Assembly (NCBI GenBank): GCA_044227325.1
Contig: JBGAFI010000011.1
Span: forward strand, 1 to 64,000
DNA: 64,000 bases
Reading direction: 5' to 3'
Source of the DNA: PFJX01 sp044227325
Lineage (GTDB): Bacteria > Pseudomonadota > Gammaproteobacteria > Burkholderiales > Thiobacillaceae
Positions 60,016 to 64,000 of the stretch are shown here, in pieces (position 1 is the stretch's first letter; each line of letters starts with the position of its first letter). The position numbers were made by a program, and so were the translations under genes. The notes under the pieces were generated by a model, which ran no database searches, was not told the origin of the DNA, and worked only from the letters and a program-made list of their open reading frames with translations.

Positions 60016-60037
60016 AATTTCTGTCAAGACAGAAATT
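60016..60037. promoter_or_regulatory. Operator palindrome in front of the GbsR-type gene
   Basis: AATTTCTGT-CAAG-ACAGAAATT, a perfect 9-bp inverted repeat, 23 bp upstream of the start at 59993. Same arms as the site at 59410-59429, spacer different. The rest of the gap to 60319 (326 bases from 59994) holds the hairpin repeat below and no gene. Confidence 0.8.
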
Positions 60038-60171
60038 TAAAATCGACGCCTATTGATTCGAGCCGAAGCAAACCGGACCGGACACGCACCCGCAGCCCTG
60101 CGTCGATGCGCCGTTTTGCGCCGGGGTCTGGCGGAAAGTCTACCGATCGGCAGGGAGGAAACGGCAACAAG

Positions 60172-60236
60172 TTCCCTCTCCCGCGCTGCCGCGCACCCCT
60201 CTCCCGCTTGCGGGAGAGGGGCTGGGGGAGAGGGAA
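60172..60236. repeat. Intergenic hairpin repeat, full-length copy B
   Basis: 65 bp, TTCCCTCTCCC ... GGGAGAGGGAA with inner stem CCCCTCTCCCGC-TT-GCGGGAGAGGGG. Differs from copy A at 26074 by two mutually compensating bases in the stem. Confidence 0.8.
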
Positions 60237-60319
60237 GCATTTGCCATCCAGCTCAATCCGACAGATGGTCCGGCGTCCGATGGAGTGCCCGGAATCGGCG
60301 CGGTTTACCGCGCGCCCAG

Positions 60320-61066
60320 CTAACCCGCCTCGGCGACGAGGCGCAGCCTGCGGTAATCCGCCCACCACGCGCCATCACGCCAGAAAGCGGGACGCAACGC
60401 GCCCTCCATGGCCTCGAACAAGGCCTCCCGGGCCGGCGCTTCCAGGGCTTCCAGGTAGCCCGGCAGGAACTGCCAGACCCATTGGCGCAAGCCGTCCTCC
60501 CCCTCCAGGCGGGTGGGCAGCTCGAAATACCAGGCGGCGCGCACGGTGAAACCGCGCTGTTCCAGCAGTCCGGCGTATTCCGGCAGGCGCGGAAACAGCC
60601 AGGGGCTGCGGTAGGCCGGCCCGCCCGCCGCGGCCAGCGCCCGGGCGAACGCCGTTTCCAGGGCCGCGCAGTTGCGGAAGCCGCCGAACTCCGCCACCAG
60701 CCGGCCGCCCGGACGCAGGGCGCGGCGCATGCCGGCGGCGGCGTCCGCAGCGCGGGTCACCCAGTGCAGCGCGGCATGGGAGAACACCGCGTCGAACTCG
60801 CCGTGGAAAGGCAGCGCCGCCGCGTCGGCCTGGCGGAAGTCCAGGCCGGGAAAACGTTCCCGGGCGCTGGCGACCATGGCCGCCGAGGCATCCACGCCCA
60901 CCACCCCGGCGCCCCGGTCGGCGATGGCCCGGGCGAGGTCGCCGGTGCCGCAGCCCAGGTCCAGGATGCGTTCCCCCGGCTGGGGGTCGAGCAGGTCCAG
61001 CAGGGCGGCGCCCCGCTGGATGATGAAGCCGTGGCGGTCCAGATAGCGTTGCGGGTCCCAGTCCAT
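60320..61066 (-). CDS. SAM-dependent methyltransferase
   Basis: 248 residues, class I methyltransferase. ILDLGCGTGDLARAIADRGA is motif I, GVDASAAMVASARERFPGLD motif II, and DAVFSHAALHWV and ALRPGGRLVAEFGG follow. It resembles trans-aconitate methyltransferase/biotin BioC-like enzymes; the substrate is unknown. Two bases separate its start from the leuA stop, so it may be co-transcribed with leuA. Confidence 0.92.
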   Translation of the reverse strand: MDWDPQRYLDRHGFIIQRGAALLDLLDPQPGERILDLGCGTGDLARAIADRGAGVVGVDASAAMVASARERFPGLDFRQADAAALPFHGEFDAVFSHAALHWVTRAADAAAGMRRALRPGGRLVAEFGGFRNCAALETAFARALAAAGGPAYRSPWLFPRLPEYAGLLEQRGFTVRAAWYFELPTRLEGEDGLRQWVWQFLPGYLEALEAPAREALFEAMEGALRPAFWRDGAWWADYRRLRLVAEAG

Positions 61067-61068
61067 GG

Positions 61069-62808
61069 TCAGGCCTCCGCGGGGATCGGGGTCGAGGGGT
61101 GTAAGCCGCCCTCCCCCCGGTCCCCTCTCCCGCTTGCGGGCGAGGGGGATGCGGCCAGGCAGCGGTTGGCGGCGGAGATCACGGCGCGGATGGAGGCGGT
61201 GGCGATGTTGGCATCCAGGCCGGCGCCGAAGCGGGCGCCGGCGACGCCGTCCATGGCCATCTCCACGCAGGCCAGGGCGCGGGCGTCGGCCCCTTCGCCC
61301 AGGCTGCGTTCCTCGTAGGAGAGCACCCGCATGGCGGCGCCCAGCCGCGCGGCCACGGCATGCACCACCGCGTCGATGGGACCGTTGCCGCGCCCTTCCC
61401 AGACCACATCCTCGCCCCGGTACGCGAGTTCGATGCGCACGCCCTGCTCCGCGCCGGCCTCGAACAGATGGTGGGCCCGGTAGGCCAAGGGCGCGTCTGC
61501 GCGCAGGTAGGCGTCGTCGAACAGGGCCTTGATCTCGGCGGCGCTGACTTCCGCGCCGGTGGCGTCGGTGTGGCGCTGCACCACGCCGCTGAACTCCACC
61601 TGCATGCGCCGGGGCATGACGATGCCGTAGCCGGATTCGAGCAGGTGGGCGACGCCGCCTTTGCCGCTCTGGCTGTTGACCCGGATGATGGAATCGTAGC
61701 CGCGCCCCAGGTCCGCCGGGTCCACCGGAAGATAGGGCACCTGCCAGAAATCGCCCTCCCCGCGCGCCTTGAAGCCCTTGGCGATGGCGTCCTGGTGGGA
61801 ACCGGAAAAGGCGGTGAACACCAGATCGCCGGCGTAGGGATGGCGCGGATGCACGGGCAACTGGGTGCAGGCTTCCACGGTCCGGGCGACGCCGTTGATG
61901 TCGGAGAAGTCCAGGCCCGGATCCACGCCCTGGCTGTAGAGGTTGAGGGCCAGGGTGACCAGGTCCACGTTGCCGGTGCGCTCGCCGTTGCCGAACAGGC
62001 AGCCTTCGACGCGCTGGGCGCCGGCCATCACGGCCAGCTCGGCGGCGGCCACGGCGCAACCCCGGTCGTTGTGGGGGTGCACGCTGAGCACCACGCCGTC
62101 GCGCCGGGCCAGGTGCCGGTGCATCCACTCGATCTGGTCGGCGTAGACGTTGGGGGTGCTCATCTCCACCGTGGCCGGCAGGTTGAGGATCACCGGCCGC
62201 GCCGGCGTGGCGCCCCAGGCCGCGGTGACCGCATCGCAGACTTCCCGGGCGAAATCCAGCTCGGTGGCGGAGAAGGTCTCCGGGCTGTATTCCAGCACCC
62301 ATTCGGTCTCCGGATGGGCCTCGGTGAGCCGGCGCACCAGCGTCACCGCGTCCACCGCCATGCGCTTCACCTGCTCCCGGCTCATGGCGAACACCACGTC
62401 GCGGAAGGCCGGGGCGGTGGCGTTGTAGACGTGGACGATGGCCCGGCGCGCGCCGACGAGGGATGCCACGGTGCGGCGGATGAGGTGCTCCCGGGCCTGG
62501 GTGAGCACCGACAGGGTCACGTCGGCGGGCACGTGGCCGCCCTCGATGAGCCGGCGCACGAAATCGAAATCGGTCTGGGAAGCGGAGGGGAAGGCGACTT
62601 CGATTTCCTTGAAGCCGATGGCGCACAGCATCTCGAACATGCGCATCTTGGCGGCGCCGTTCATGGGCTCGAACAGGGCCTGGTTGCCGTCGCGCAGGTC
62701 GGTGCTCAACCAGACGGGGGGCGCGGAGATGACCCGGTCAGGCCAGGCGCGGTCCTTGATTTGGACCGGGGGGAAGGGACGGTATTTGGTTTGCGGCTGC
62801 TTCAACAT
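61069..62808 (-). CDS. leuA: 2-isopropylmalate synthase
   Basis: 579 residues, of the longer (yeast/actinobacterial) type. N-terminal MLKQPQTKYRPFPPVQIKDR and the metal-binding LSTDLRDGNQAL and SVHPHNDRGCAVAAAELAV identify the TIM-barrel catalytic part; the C-terminal regulatory (LeuA dimer) domain follows from about residue 430. It condenses acetyl-CoA with 2-ketoisovalerate, the committed step of leucine synthesis, with feedback inhibition by leucine. The last 25 residues (PSPASGRGDRGEGG...) are translated from the hairpin repeat at 61109-61149 and are not part of the family. Expression is probably controlled by the leader at 63048. Confidence 0.95.
   Translation of the reverse strand: MLKQPQTKYRPFPPVQIKDRAWPDRVISAPPVWLSTDLRDGNQALFEPMNGAAKMRMFEMLCAIGFKEIEVAFPSASQTDFDFVRRLIEGGHVPADVTLSVLTQAREHLIRRTVASLVGARRAIVHVYNATAPAFRDVVFAMSREQVKRMAVDAVTLVRRLTEAHPETEWVLEYSPETFSATELDFAREVCDAVTAAWGATPARPVILNLPATVEMSTPNVYADQIEWMHRHLARRDGVVLSVHPHNDRGCAVAAAELAVMAGAQRVEGCLFGNGERTGNVDLVTLALNLYSQGVDPGLDFSDINGVARTVEACTQLPVHPRHPYAGDLVFTAFSGSHQDAIAKGFKARGEGDFWQVPYLPVDPADLGRGYDSIIRVNSQSGKGGVAHLLESGYGIVMPRRMQVEFSGVVQRHTDATGAEVSAAEIKALFDDAYLRADAPLAYRAHHLFEAGAEQGVRIELAYRGEDVVWEGRGNGPIDAVVHAVAARLGAAMRVLSYEERSLGEGADARALACVEMAMDGVAGARFGAGLDANIATASIRAVISAANRCLAASPSPASGRGDRGEGGLHPSTPIPAEA
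61109..61149. repeat. Hairpin repeat copy inside the 3' end of leuA
   Basis: CCCCTCTCCCGC-TT-GCGGGCGAGGGG, matching the inner stem of the copies at 26074 and 60172. It is read through as part of LeuA. Confidence 0.7.
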
Positions 62809-62952
62809 GGCGGTTTGCTCCTGGATCTTCGGTAACGGGTACGGGTTTCGGCGACGCGCGGGCTGCCAGGCTGTCGCGGGCACGGGGCCTGGCAACCGGG
62901 TCGCAGTCGAAGCAGGGGCGGAAGGCACTGGGTCATGGCAAATCTCCAATCG

Positions 62953-62997
62953 AAAAAAGGGACGCGCGCGGACGAATACGGAATGGCATGCACGTCC
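62953..62997 (-). terminator. Attenuator terminator of leuA
   Basis: On the minus strand GGACGTGC (62997-62990) pairs with GCGCGTCC (62967-62960, one G-U) and a run of six T follows (62958-62953). It lies between the leucine-rich leader peptide and leuA, where an attenuator is expected. Confidence 0.6.
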
Positions 62998-63047
62998 AGG
63001 GACGCAATTTCCCCGTGAGGGGCGGGTACGACAGGGGGAGGGAAAAT

Positions 63048-63131
63048 TTAGGCGCGCGCGAGGCGCAGCAGCAGACCCAGGCCCAGGAGACGGGCGCGCA
63101 GGGTGGAGAGGGAGGTCTGCTGTCGGTTCAT
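63048..63131 (-). CDS. leuL: Leucine-rich leader peptide of leuA
   Basis: A 27-residue frame too short for usual gene finding: MNRQQTSLSTLRARLLGLG then LLLRLARA. Nine of 27 residues are Leu, with three consecutive Leu codons (CTG CTG CTG) near the end. It is followed by a hairpin with a T-run (62997-62953) and then leuA at 62808. Ribosome stalling at the Leu codons under leucine shortage would prevent the terminator, the classical attenuation logic. The remaining gap up to 63344 should hold the promoter. Confidence 0.7.
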   Translation of the reverse strand: MNRQQTSLSTLRARLLGLGLLLRLARA

Positions 63132-63344
63132 GGGCTGAAAGTTAGCGGGGAAGGGGGCGCCGCGTCAATGGGACATTGTTGCCGGGATGAAATCCGTGCT
63201 TGCGGGGGGGCCGGTTCGGCTCGGTGGTTCGGTATCGGAGACCAGGGCGAATATGGCCTGCGAAGGCAGGTCTTCCTCGCCCGCCCATGCGGAGGAGGGG
63301 CGAAAAAGGGGCCGGGGTCGAGGGAAGCGTTGCGCATTCTTCCT

Positions 63345-64000
63345 TCAGCGGCCGGGCAGGCTGTCCCGCAGCAGGTCCACGGCGGCCAGCAGTTGCCGGT
63401 CCCTGCCGTTCCGGAACCCGGCTTCCGACAGGCAGCTCAGGGTCTTCGGCGCGAGCAGGTCGATGTCCGGCGCTTGCGGGGCTTCCACGTCGGGGACGAG
63501 TCCCTTGCGCCAATAGCTGCGGCCGTTGGGCGTCAGCATTTCCTCGATGGCCAGCATCAGCGAGGAGCCGTCCGACAGGGGCACTTCCGTCAGCACCGTG
63601 CCGCTGCCGAAGGTCTTCTCGCCCACCAGCCGCGCGCGCTGCGCGTCCTGCAGGGCGCCGGCGACGATCTCGGAGGAACTCGCGGATTCGTGGTTGACCA
63701 GGACCACCATGGGCAGGTCCGTCTTGGCGCCTCCGGGCTTGACCGGCACCGGCGTCACCTTGCCCTTCGCGTCCTTTTCCAGCACCACGTTGCCCTGGCG
63801 CAGGAACTGGCTCGCCACCGCCACCGCCTCGTCGAAATAGCCCCCCGGATTGTCGCGCAGGTCGAGCACCAGGCCGCGCGCGCCTGCCTGGCCGAGGCCG
63901 GCGAGGGCCTTCGCCAGGCCCTCGCCGGTGCCGGAGCTGAACACGCTGATGCGCACCAGGGCGAGATCGCCGCTCGGCAGCATGGCCCAGCCCACGCTGC
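63345..64000 (-). CDS. S41 (C-terminal processing) peptidase, partial
   Basis: The 3' part of a gene that runs off the right edge of the window; about 218 residues are present. LVLDLRDNPGGYFDEAVAVA and VVLVNHESASSSEIVAGALQ carry the substrate-binding and nucleophile segments. The position that holds the general-base Lys in CtpA/Prc (TFGKG) reads TFGSG here (GEKTFGSGTVL), while a Lys lies four residues earlier. Periplasmic location is expected for the family but the N-terminus is not in view. No PDZ domain is visible in the available part. Confidence 0.9.
   Translation of the reverse strand, partial: SVGWAMLPSGDLALVRISVFSSGTGEGLAKALAGLGQAGARGLVLDLRDNPGGYFDEAVAVASQFLRQGNVVLEKDAKGKVTPVPVKPGGAKTDLPMVVLVNHESASSSEIVAGALQDAQRARLVGEKTFGSGTVLTEVPLSDGSSLMLAIEEMLTPNGRSYWRKGLVPDVEAPQAPDIDLLAPKTLSCLSEAGFRNGRDRQLLAAVDLLRDSLPGR

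Overview
The window is a GC-rich bacterial chromosome segment. Codon use, tightly overlapping operons and the gene families suggest a betaproteobacterium, possibly near the Rhodocyclaceae; this is inference, since no rRNA or other phylogenetic marker is present. No rRNA, tRNA, CRISPR array or complete insertion sequence was recognised.

Region by region. 0.6-3.9 kb: a CheY-type receiver protein with coiled coil and C-terminal membrane anchor, and a chemoreceptor. 4.2-7.3 kb: two flavin/nicotinamide oxidoreductase genes opposite a divergent LysR regulator. 7.4-12 kb: a seven-gene minus-strand operon pairing S-adenosylmethionine decarboxylase (speD) with unrecognised membrane proteins. 12.1-14.7 kb: a two-enzyme nicotinamide salvage pair (nadM-type Nudix fusion plus nadV). 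15-20 kb: housekeeping and small genes (J-domain protein, tag, GST, DUF2975/HTH pair, LysE exporter). 20-23.2 kb: a lower-GC island with an HNH protein and a coiled-coil protein, each followed by an integron attC-like site and with no integrase in view. 23.4-26 kb: a TetR regulator whose 20-bp operator recurs upstream of tusA-dsrE2, followed by a frameshifted epimerase gene. 26-27.2 kb: a monooxygenase-fold protein and an AlkB-like dioxygenase.

27.7-48.2 kb is the centrepiece: an aryl polyene (APE) pigment-lipid cluster. It carries a phosphopantetheinyl transferase, two acyl carrier proteins, an acyl-ACP ligase, an aromatic amino acid ammonia-lyase for the starter, dehydratases, a ketoreductase and four ketosynthase-type genes. 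It also carries a thioesterase, acyl- and glycosyltransferases, a LolA-like carrier, an MMPL exporter, a lipoprotein, an OmpV-family outer-membrane protein and a methyltransferase. Most adjacent genes overlap by 4 to 20 bases, so the core is probably one transcript. A FabB-like ketosynthase lies just downstream, beyond three small exported proteins of unknown function.

48-64 kb: a second chemoreceptor, a truncated AlkB duplicate, a DsrE / exported isochorismatase operon opposite an AraC regulator, an EamA exporter with divergent LysR, an OXA-type class D beta-lactamase, and an SDR-DoxX operon with a GbsR-type regulator marked by two near-identical perfect palindromes. Next come a SAM methyltransferase, leuA with a leucine-rich leader peptide and attenuator, and an S41 peptidase running off the end. 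A hairpin-forming intergenic repeat occurs at four or more places; one copy encodes the C-terminal tail of LeuA.
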